Origin: Solimonas sp040754295
GTDB taxonomy: Bacteria > Pseudomonadota > Gammaproteobacteria > Nevskiales > Nevskiaceae
Reading direction: 5' to 3'
Assembly (NCBI GenBank): GCA_040754295.1
Contig: JBFMCQ010000070.1
Span: 1-19,056, forward strand
Length of the DNA stretch: 19,056 bases
In this document: positions 13,129 through 19,056 of the stretch, in pieces
Layout of the letters: each line of letters starts with the position of its first letter
Numbering within the stretch: the stretch's first letter is position 1
The notes under the pieces: model-generated
Seen by the model: the letters and a program-made list of their open reading frames with translations, nothing else
What the model was told of the DNA's origin: nothing
Database searches by the model: none
Translations under genes and position numbers: made by a program

Positions 13129-14793
13129 TCACGCCAGACGATGATGGTCGAGGGCGTCGACCTCGTCATGTACCGCGGTCAGCTCGCCCTCACCGATCCG
13201 GGGCGGGTCCTCGAAAGTGTGGTACGGCGCCGGCGACGGCACCGTCCACTCGAGGCCGTGCGCGCCTTCCCAGACGCGATCCGGCAGGTCCTGCCTGCGA
13301 CCGAACCAGCCGAAGCAGCTGGCGAGCATGTTGAAGATGAAGATGAACTGGGCGATGAAGAAGCCGAAGGCGCCGACCGAGGACATCACGTTCCAGTCGG
13401 TGAACTGCACCGCGTAGTCCGGCACGCGGCGCTGCATGCCGGCCAGACCGGCGAAGTGCTGCGGGAAGAAGGTGATGTTGATGAAGATCGCCGACAGCCA
13501 GAAGTGCACCTTGCCCCAGAACTCGTTGTACATGCGGCCGGTCCACTTCGGGATCCAGTAGTACACGGCGGCGATGATCGAGAACACCGCGCCCGGCACC
13601 AGCACGTAGTGGAAGTGCGCGACGACGAAGTAGGTGTCGTGGTACTGGAAGTCCACCGGCGTGACTGCGAGCATCAGGCCGGAGAAGCCGCCGATCGTGA
13701 ACAGGAAGACGAAGCCGAGTGCGAACAGCATCGGCGTCTCGAAGGTGATCGAGCCCCTCCACATCGTCGCAACCCAGTTGAACACCTTCACGCCGGTGGG
13801 CACGGCGATCAGCATGGTCGCGAACATGAAGAACAGCTCGCCGGCCAGCGGCATGCCGACCGTGAACATGTGGTGCGCCCAGACGATGAACGACAGGAAC
13901 GCGATCGACGCCGTCGCGTAGACCATCGAGTCGTAGCCGAACAGGGCCTTGCGCGCGAAGGTCGGGATGATCGTGCTGACGATGCCGAAGGCCGGCAGGA
14001 TCATGATGTAGACCTCGGGATGGCCGAAGAACCAGAAGATGTGCTGGAACATCACCGGGTCGCCGCCGCCCGAGGCGGTGAAGAACGAGGTGCCGAAGTA
14101 CTTGTCGGTCAGCAGCATCGTCACGGCGCCGGCGAGCACCGGCATCACCGCGATCAGCAGGTAGGCCGTGATCAGCCAGGTCCAGACGAACAGCGGCATC
14201 TTCAGCAGGGTCATGCCCGGCGCGCGCATGTTCAGGATCGTGACCACGACGTTGATCGCGCCGGTGATCGACGAGATGCCCATCAGGTGCACGGCGAAGA
14301 TCAGGAACGGGAATGCATTGCCGGTCTGCAGCACCAGCGGCGGATACATCGTCCAGCCTCCGGCCGGCGCACCGCCGTCCATGAACAGCGTCGACAGCAG
14401 CAGGCCGAACGCGAACGGCAGGATCCAGAAGCCCCAGTTGTTGACGCGCGGCAGCGCCAGGTCGGAGCAGCCGATCATCATCGGCACCATCCAGTTGGCG
14501 AGGCCGACGAAGGCCGGCATGACCCCGCCGAAGATCATCACCAGCGCGTGCAGCGTGGTCATCTGGTTGAAGAACTCGGGGTCGACGAACTGCAGCCCCG
14601 GCACGAACAGCTCGGCACGGATCACCAGCGACATCAGGCCGCCGATGAAGAACATCGTGAACGCGAAGAACAGATACAGCGTTCCCAGATCCTTGTGGTT
14701 GGTCGTCTTGATCCAGCGCATGATCCCCTTCTCGGGGCCGTGGTGCGCGTGATCGTCGTGGCCGTGATCGGCGTGCGTTTCTTGATGAGCCAT
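13129..14793 (-). CDS. ctaD: Cytochrome c oxidase subunit I
   Basis: This is the catalytic subunit of an A-family haem-copper oxidase, reducing O2 to water and pumping protons. Its 554 residues form twelve TM helices. Visible ligands are H82 (low-spin heme a), H258 cross-linked to Y262 in HPEVY, H307/H308 (CuB), and H393 and H395 in AHFHYV (haems a3 and a). The D-channel entry D111 (GCSDLALPRVNN), E260 and the K-channel lysine K336 (PTGVKVF) are all present, so both proton channels appear intact. The N-terminal tail is rich in histidine (MAHQETHADHGHDDHAHHG). The ATG at 14793 has GGAG about ten bases upstream. It follows cox2 by 36 bases. Confidence 0.98.
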   Translation of the reverse strand: MAHQETHADHGHDDHAHHGPEKGIMRWIKTTNHKDLGTLYLFFAFTMFFIGGLMSLVIRAELFVPGLQFVDPEFFNQMTTLHALVMIFGGVMPAFVGLANWMVPMMIGCSDLALPRVNNWGFWILPFAFGLLLSTLFMDGGAPAGGWTMYPPLVLQTGNAFPFLIFAVHLMGISSITGAINVVVTILNMRAPGMTLLKMPLFVWTWLITAYLLIAVMPVLAGAVTMLLTDKYFGTSFFTASGGGDPVMFQHIFWFFGHPEVYIMILPAFGIVSTIIPTFARKALFGYDSMVYATASIAFLSFIVWAHHMFTVGMPLAGELFFMFATMLIAVPTGVKVFNWVATMWRGSITFETPMLFALGFVFLFTIGGFSGLMLAVTPVDFQYHDTYFVVAHFHYVLVPGAVFSIIAAVYYWIPKWTGRMYNEFWGKVHFWLSAIFINITFFPQHFAGLAGMQRRVPDYAVQFTDWNVMSSVGAFGFFIAQFIFIFNMLASCFGWFGRRQDLPDRVWEGAHGLEWTVPSPAPYHTFEDPPRIGEGELTAVHDEVDALDHHRLA

Positions 14794-14829
14794 GCGAAGG
14801 AACTCCGAAGAATCTTTGCGCTTGAGCGC

Positions 14830-16083
14830 TTAACGCTGCGCGGCGACCTGGGCGGGCTGAACGACGCCGGCGTCGTTGCCCCAGGCGTTGCGAGTGTAGG
14901 TGATGACGGCGGCGATGTCGGGGTCCGACAGCTGTGCGAACGGTGGCATCAGGTTCTTGCCCTTGAGCACCTGTGCGATCTGCGCATCGGCCGGCCCCTT
15001 GACGACGGCGCTGCCGACCAGCGACGGGAAGCTCGGCGGCAGACCGGCGCCGTTGGCCTGGTGGCAGGCCATGCAGTTCGCCTTGTAGACGCTCTCGCCC
15101 TTGGCCATCAGCTCGTCTTTCGACAAGCCGGCAGACTCGGACTCGGCCGGCTCGGCCGCGGCCATCTGCTGCTCCGGCGCCGGCTCGGCCGGCGCTGCGG
15201 CAGCGACCGGCACGTCGGTCGCCGTGACCGGCGCGGCGGAGGCGACCTCCTGGCCCTTCTGCTGCGCGAGCCAGGCCTCGAACTCGGCCTCGGGGACGGC
15301 CTTGAGGACGATCGGCATGTAGCCGTGGTCGCGCCCGCACAGCTCGGCGCAGACGCCGCGGTAGGTGCCCGGCTCGTCGATCCTGGTCCACACCTCGTTG
15401 ACGTAGCCCGGGATCGCGTCCTTCTTCACCGCGATCTCCGGCACCCACCACGAGTGGATCACGTCGTTGGAGGTGACGAGGAAGCGCACTTTCTTGCCGA
15501 CCGGCAGCACCAGCGGGTTGTCCACGTCGACCAGGTAGTTCGGCACCTGGGTCACGTCGACGCCGGAGCGCAGCTGGCGCGCCTTGTTCAGCTCCGGCGT
15601 CAGCGTCGAGAAGAAGCGCAGGTCCTCGCCGAGGTACTCGTATTCCCACTTCCACTGGTAGCCGGTGATCTTCACGCTCATGTCGGCGTTGCGCGTGTCT
15701 TCCATACGGATCAGCGTCGCCGCGGCCGGCACCGCCATCGCGATCAGGATCACGAACGGGATCGCGGTCCAGATGATTTCGACGGTCGTCGACTCGTGGA
15801 AGTCCGCCGGCTTGGGGTTCTTCGAGCGGCGGTGGAAGATGATCGAATAGATCATCGTGCCGAAAACCAGCACGCCGATGACGACGCAGACCCAGTAGAT
15901 CAGCATGTGCAGGCCGTAGACCTCGCGACTGATCTCGGTGACGCCGACCGGCGTGTTGTACCCGCCGCTGCTCTGCGTGTACGCGTGCGCGCTCAAGGCC
16001 GCCAGCGCCAACGCGGCGCCGGCCGCGAGCTTCGCCGGGCGCGTTCCGAACCAACCGCCCCGCCAGCCATGCTTCGCCATCAT
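14830..16083 (-). CDS. ctaC: Cytochrome c oxidase subunit II with C-terminal cytochrome c domain (caa3-type)
   Basis: This is the electron-entry subunit of the oxidase. It has a signal sequence (about 1-30), two TM helices, and a cupredoxin domain with the CuA ligands H210, C245, C249, H253 and M256 (CAELCGRDHGYM). An Ala/Pro/Glu-rich linker (about 275-320) leads to a mono-haem cytochrome c domain with C337xxC340H341 and the distal ligand M379. The 417 residues exceed a plain subunit II because of this extension. GGGAG just upstream supports the ATG at 16083 (16080 is also possible). That start overlaps the stop of the DUF2244 gene as ATGA. The haem domain suggests direct electron transfer from bc1 or soluble carriers. 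Confidence 0.97.
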   Translation of the reverse strand: MMAKHGWRGGWFGTRPAKLAAGAALALAALSAHAYTQSSGGYNTPVGVTEISREVYGLHMLIYWVCVVIGVLVFGTMIYSIIFHRRSKNPKPADFHESTTVEIIWTAIPFVILIAMAVPAAATLIRMEDTRNADMSVKITGYQWKWEYEYLGEDLRFFSTLTPELNKARQLRSGVDVTQVPNYLVDVDNPLVLPVGKKVRFLVTSNDVIHSWWVPEIAVKKDAIPGYVNEVWTRIDEPGTYRGVCAELCGRDHGYMPIVLKAVPEAEFEAWLAQQKGQEVASAAPVTATDVPVAAAAPAEPAPEQQMAAAEPAESESAGLSKDELMAKGESVYKANCMACHQANGAGLPPSFPSLVGSAVVKGPADAQIAQVLKGKNLMPPFAQLSDPDIAAVITYTRNAWGNDAGVVQPAQVAAQR

Positions 16084-16643
16084 CGATCTCCCAAAGGCAA
16101 CTCTCGTGCGGATCCTGGATCCGCGCCTGCCGGTGCCGGGCACCAGGCAGGCGTCAGCAACTGTTTGACGCGCGCCGCCAGCTGGCTGCGCTCATCGTCC
16201 GTCAGGCATGCGCCGATGCGCACGCGCCGTCCTGCACTGCTCAAAATCAACTGCGTCGGCTCGTTGCGATGCGCCCCGGGCTCGAGCAGCACGCGCGTCA
16301 ACGACCGCGGCAGCTCGACGACCGTGGCGACACCGCGCCCGAGCATGCCAAGCTCGACGCGCACGCGCAGCGGCTCGAACACCAGAACCTCCCGGTAGCC
16401 ATTGCGGCGCAGCGAGACGAACAGCGCCGTTCCCAGCGCGGCCAGCTCCAGCCCGACGAACGGCAGCACCGGCCAGAATCCGAGCAGCGCCATCCCTGCT
16501 GCGATCGCAAAGCCCGGAAGCGCGGCCAGCCCCATGAAGCACCAAGCGTGACGAACGCTCAGCGAGGCATTCGGGCCGATGACAAGCCGGGTTTCGACGC
16601 ACACGGGCGCGCGCGATGTCGCAGCCGTCGAATTGTATTCCAT
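16080..16643 (-). CDS. DUF2244 family membrane protein, first gene of the cox operon
   Basis: This 187-residue protein has a short soluble N-terminus and two close TM helices (about 35-80, HAWCFMGLAALPGFAIAAGMALLGFWPVLPF... ending FVSLRRNGYREVLVF). A soluble C-terminal domain contains VLLEPGAHRNEPTQLIL. The two-helix-plus-tail pattern and the LRRNGYREVLVF segment fit DUF2244, whose function is unknown. Its stop overlaps the cox2 start, so it is translated together with the oxidase and probably belongs to its assembly or regulation, although that is only contextual. ATG 16643 is preferred over a long upstream reading that would cross the divergent msrB gene. The 147 bases to msrB hold no confident promoter but include an alternating GC run near 16701-16720. 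Confidence 0.75.
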   Translation of the reverse strand: MEYNSTAATSRAPVCVETRLVIGPNASLSVRHAWCFMGLAALPGFAIAAGMALLGFWPVLPFVGLELAALGTALFVSLRRNGYREVLVFEPLRVRVELGMLGRGVATVVELPRSLTRVLLEPGAHRNEPTQLILSSAGRRVRIGACLTDDERSQLAARVKQLLTPAWCPAPAGADPGSARELPLGDR

Positions 16644-16790
16644 GGCTCCAAACTCGCGCAAAGCATCGGCAAGGGTCAAGCCGGAACCGACCACGGGCCG
16701 CGCGCGCGCGAACCGATCGCCGCGCGCCGGCATCCAAAAGCATGCAAGCCGCGTAAAGTCGGGACCACGGATCAGGATCGAGGCGCTCGC

Positions 16791-17294
16791 ATGACACGTC
16801 GCAAACTGCTGTCCTGGGTCGCGGCCGCCGCCGGGCTCGGCGCGCTGGGCAACCGCCCGGCCGCCGCGGACCAGGCCCTGGGCACACTGGGCCTGCCGCC
16901 GAGCCACTGGCGTCCGCTCGTCAGCGCGGCGGCCTACAAGGTTTTGTTCGAGGAAGACACCGAGCGGCCGTTCAGCAGCCCGCTGAACGACGAGAAGCGC
17001 GCCGGCACCTACCTCTGCGCCGCCTGCTATCTGCCGCTGTTCAGCTCCAGGACCAAGTTCGAGTCCGGAACGGGCTGGCCGAGCTTTTGGGCGCCGCTGG
17101 ACGACGCCGTCGCGACCAAGCGCGACTTCCTGCTGATCGTTCCGCGCACCGAGTACCACTGCAAACGCTGCGGCGGACACCAGGGGCATGTCTTCGACGA
17201 CGGCCCGAAGCCGACCGGCAAGCGTTACTGCAACAACGGGCTGGCGCTGCGCTTCGTCGCTCACGGCGAGGCGCTGCCGGAGCTGCGGTCGTGA
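16791..17294 (+). CDS. msrB: Peptide-methionine (R)-S-oxide reductase, probably exported by Tat
   Basis: MsrB reduces the R epimer of methionine sulfoxide in proteins. The 167 residues start with a likely twin-arginine signal (TRRKLLSWVAAAAGLGALG, ending near AAADQ at about 27). The MsrB fold follows: two zinc CxxC pairs (C76/C79 and C124/C127), the SGTGWPSFW substrate loop, GGHQGHVFDDGP and the catalytic C147 in RYCNNG. The usual RYC-x-N-S is RYCNNG here, a mild variation. The ATG at 16791 is the only start that gives the signal. The stop overlaps the GTG start of msrA, so the pair is co-translated. A periplasmic location is predicted from sequence only. Confidence 0.93.
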   Translation: MTRRKLLSWVAAAAGLGALGNRPAAADQALGTLGLPPSHWRPLVSAAAYKVLFEEDTERPFSSPLNDEKRAGTYLCAACYLPLFSSRTKFESGTGWPSFWAPLDDAVATKRDFLLIVPRTEYHCKRCGGHQGHVFDDGPKPTGKRYCNNGLALRFVAHGEALPELRS

Positions 17295-17890
17295 GGGCGC
17301 TGCGCATCGCGTGGCTGCTGGTCTGCGTCGCCGCCACACCGGCGGCGATCGCGGCCGAGGCGCGGGCCACGTTCGCCGGCGGCTGCTTCTGGTGCACGGA
17401 GGCCGACTTCGAGAAGGTCGACGGCGTCATCAAGGCCGTGTCCGGCTATACCGGCGGCGGCGTCGAGCAGCCGAGCTACACGCAAGTCTCGTCCGGCGCA
17501 ACGGGGCACGCCGAGGCGGTGCAGATCACCTACGACCCGGCGGTCGTCAGCTACGAGCATCTGCTCGACGTGTACTGGCACAGCGTCGATCCGTATACCG
17601 CGAACGCGCAGTTCTGCGACCACGGCAGCCAGTACCGCACGGCGATCTTCGTCCACGACGAGGTGCAGCGCGCGCTCGCCGAGCGCAGCAAGGTGGCACT
17701 GGCGCGCCAGTATCCGGACCGGCCGCCGATCGTCACCGAGATCGCCGACGCCGGCCGCTTCTGGGCCGCCGAGGACTACCACCAGGACTATTACGAGAAG
17801 AATCCGCTGCGCTACAACTACTACCGCTGGAGCTGCGGCCGCGATCAACGCCTCGACGAGCTCTGGGGTAGCGGCCGCCTCCGGAAGTGA
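17291..17890 (+). CDS. msrA: Peptide-methionine (S)-S-oxide reductase, probably exported
   Basis: MsrA reduces the S epimer of methionine sulfoxide. The GTG at 17291 overlaps the msrB stop (GTGA) and gives a 199-residue protein with a Sec-like signal peptide (about 1-22, RIAWLLVCVAATPAAIAA). The catalytic motif GCFWC (31-35; nucleophile C32) follows directly. GYTGGG, the GHAEAVQITYDP block, the SQYRTAIF region and the C-terminal YRWSCGRD resolving Cys are all typical. An earlier ATG at 17087 would overlap msrB heavily and lose the signal peptide. With msrB it forms a two-enzyme envelope repair unit, plausibly protecting exposed proteins such as the oxidase subunits. Confidence 0.94.
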   Translation: MRALRIAWLLVCVAATPAAIAAEARATFAGGCFWCTEADFEKVDGVIKAVSGYTGGGVEQPSYTQVSSGATGHAEAVQITYDPAVVSYEHLLDVYWHSVDPYTANAQFCDHGSQYRTAIFVHDEVQRALAERSKVALARQYPDRPPIVTEIADAGRFWAAEDYHQDYYEKNPLRYNYYRWSCGRDQRLDELWGSGRLRK

Positions 17891-17928
17891 GATACTCAAG
17901 CGCACGCGGGCGGGGACTGGGGGAACCG

Positions 17929-18462
17929 ATGAAGCTTGCAACGCTGCTGTTGTCTTCGCTGCTGCTGCTCGGCTGCGCCGCGACGCCGCAGCGGCCGCTG
18001 CCGCAGCCGTCGCAAGCGGTCGACGTCGAGCGCTTTCTCGGCCGCTGGTACATCATCGCCAACATTCCCTACGTGTTCGAGCGCGGCAAGGTCGGCAGCT
18101 ACGTGGAATACCGGGCGCGTGACGACGGGCGCATCGGCGACCACTACTTCGCCCGCGAAGGCAGCCTCGAGGCGCCGCTGGAGGAAAGCGCGGGCGTCGC
18201 CGAAGTCGTCGACACGAAGACCAACGCGCACTGGCGCGCGCAGTTCATCTGGCCGTTGTGGGCGTCGTTCCACATCCTCTACGTCGATGAGGCTTACCGC
18301 CACGCGCTGATCGGCCATCCGAGCCGCGAATATGCATGGATCTATGCGCGCGAGCCGCGCGTGGACCCGGCAGTGCTGGAAGTGCTGTTCCGGCGCCTCG
18401 AAGCCGCCGGCTACCGCCGCTCACAGCTGGTATTGGTCCCGCAGCTCGACAGCGTCGACTGA
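17929..18462 (+). CDS. blc: Outer-membrane lipocalin lipoprotein (Blc family)
   Basis: This bacterial lipocalin is a beta-barrel lipoprotein that binds lipids or fatty acids and is linked to envelope stress. The 177 residues begin with a lipoprotein signal ending at the lipobox LLGC (acylated C16); the residue after Cys is Ala, so outer-membrane sorting is expected. The lipocalin signature FLGRWYIIANIP (W40) and the later Y-A-W-I-Y-A-R-E-P strand are clear. The ATG at 17929 is preceded by a GGGGGAA ribosome-binding site; a GTG at 17887 overlapping the msrA stop would place 14 residues before the signal and is not favoured. It lies 38 bases after msrA, probably in the same transcript. Its stop is 8 bases from the convergent bioD stop. 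Confidence 0.92.
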   Translation: MKLATLLLSSLLLLGCAATPQRPLPQPSQAVDVERFLGRWYIIANIPYVFERGKVGSYVEYRARDDGRIGDHYFAREGSLEAPLEESAGVAEVVDTKTNAHWRAQFIWPLWASFHILYVDEAYRHALIGHPSREYAWIYAREPRVDPAVLEVLFRRLEAAGYRRSQLVLVPQLDSVD

Positions 18463-18470
18463 GAAGCCGC

Positions 18471-19056
18471 TTACCAAGGCGCGCCGCTCAAAGCGTCCGC
18501 CGCCGTTTCGATCTCCGCGCCGCAGGGCACGACGCCCCACAGCGGCGCCGGCAGCCGCTCACGCAGGGCCTCGAGGTTGTCCTGCCAGCAGGGTTGCTCG
18601 GGCGGCAGCAGGTTCGCGACCCAGCCCGCGAGCTCGGTGCGTCGCAGAATCGATTCCGCACTCAGCAGCGCGTGGTTGAGGCAGCCCAGCCGCAGGCCGA
18701 CGACGAGCACGACCGGAAAGCCGTTTGCGGCCACCCAGTCGTCGAAGCCCAGACGCGCGTCGAGCGGCACACGCCAGCCGCCCGCGCCTTCGACGACGAC
18801 CGCGTCGTGGCGCCGTGCCAGCGCCGCGTACCGGCGAGCCAGCGCAAGCGCGTCGATGCGCACTCCGCTGTGCGCTGCGGCCAGATGCGGCGCGATCGGC
18901 TCTTCGAGCGCAACCGGGTTGATCTCCTCGTACGCGAGTCCCGGCGCCGACTCCGCCAGCAGCGCCAGGGCATCCGCGTTGCGCAGACCTGCGGCGCTGC
19001 GCTCGCAGCCCGCGGCGACCGGCTTGAATCCGCAGGCGCGCAGTCCGCGCCGGCGC
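18471..19056 (-). CDS. bioD: Dethiobiotin synthetase, N-terminus truncated by the window edge
   Basis: BioD is a cytosolic ATP-dependent enzyme that closes the ureido ring of biotin, converting 7,8-diaminopelargonate plus CO2 to dethiobiotin. The frame stays open to the right edge, so about 194 C-terminal residues are visible. The P-loop (GTDTGVGKT-type) and the start lie outside the window. Visible family blocks include CGFKPVAAGCERS, NADALALL, INPVALEEPIAPHLAA and the switch II-like VVVEGAGGWRVPL. A GTG at 18863 is an internal Val codon, not the start, because conserved blocks continue upstream of it. The gene is convergent with blc, with only 8 bases between the stops. Confidence 0.93.
   Translation of the reverse strand, partial: RRRGLRACGFKPVAAGCERSAAGLRNADALALLAESAPGLAYEEINPVALEEPIAPHLAAAHSGVRIDALALARRYAALARRHDAVVVEGAGGWRVPLDARLGFDDWVAANGFPVVLVVGLRLGCLNHALLSAESILRRTELAGWVANLLPPEQPCWQDNLEALRERLPAPLWGVVPCGAEIETAADALSGAPW

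Noticed and set aside
13190..16054. Long minus-strand open frame overlapping cox1 and cox2 in another phase
   Set aside because: Low-complexity Arg-rich translation; the true cox1 and cox2 frames are unmistakable.
12352..16398. 4-kb plus-strand open frame opposite the cox genes
   Set aside because: It translates to Arg/His/Asp-rich sequence without domains and is antisense to cox1, cox2 and cox11, which carry all catalytic residues.
16644..16790. Divergent promoters between the DUF2244 gene and msrB
   Set aside because: TTGACC and TAAAGT fragments occur but without correctly spaced partners; the alternating GC run is explained by base composition.

Overview
The window is GC-rich, densely packed chromosomal DNA, most likely from a gammaproteobacterium of the Xanthomonadales/Nevskiales type. 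This is inferred from the gene orders hemL–(LssY-like)–ftsY–ftsE–ftsX–rpoH and cox2–cox1–cox11–cox3–SURF1–ctaA–ctaB, and from short heptamer repeats at gene junctions. No rRNA, tRNA, CRISPR array, transposase, prophage or plasmid gene was seen. Almost everything is conserved housekeeping sequence, and I see no clear undescribed multigene system.

Positions 1-7626, plus strand. The 3' part of thiE is followed by hemL (first step of tetrapyrrole synthesis), a large DedA/PAP2/LssY-type membrane protein whose phosphatase centre looks destroyed, ftsY (SRP receptor), ftsE–ftsX (divisome ABC complex) and rpoH (heat-shock sigma factor). hemL, the LssY-like gene and ftsY are joined by an ATGA overlap and a 4-base gap. 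ftsEX is set off by a heptamer inverted repeat. rpoH has its own control region, in which a sigma-E-like promoter, a sigma-70-like promoter and a CIRCE-like HrcA operator lie within about 46 bp. This is the most interesting regulatory signal in the window.

Positions 7737-16643, mostly minus strand. This is a complete aa3/caa3-type cytochrome c oxidase locus, read from high to low coordinates: a DUF2244 membrane protein, Cox2 with a fused cytochrome c domain, Cox1, a 39-residue assembly protein, Cox11 (CuB insertion), Cox3, SURF1, a Sco-like thioredoxin-fold protein, heme A synthase and heme O synthase. One small twin-transmembrane protein (DUF2909) lies in the middle on the opposite strand. 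A strong intrinsic-terminator hairpin sits directly before ctaA and helps decide its start.

Positions 16791-18462, plus strand. msrB and msrA overlap by GTGA and both carry export signals, so they probably repair methionine sulfoxide in the periplasm. A lipocalin lipoprotein (blc) follows. bioD (biotin synthesis) enters from the right edge on the minus strand and is truncated.

The non-coding space is small, and no gene-free stretch exceeds about 150 bp. Much of it consists of repeats built from 7-bp units (GGGAATC, CTGGAAA). A third family (GCCTCAC) lies inside the ctaA coding sequence, and a REP-like palindrome separates the convergent DUF2909 gene and cox3.
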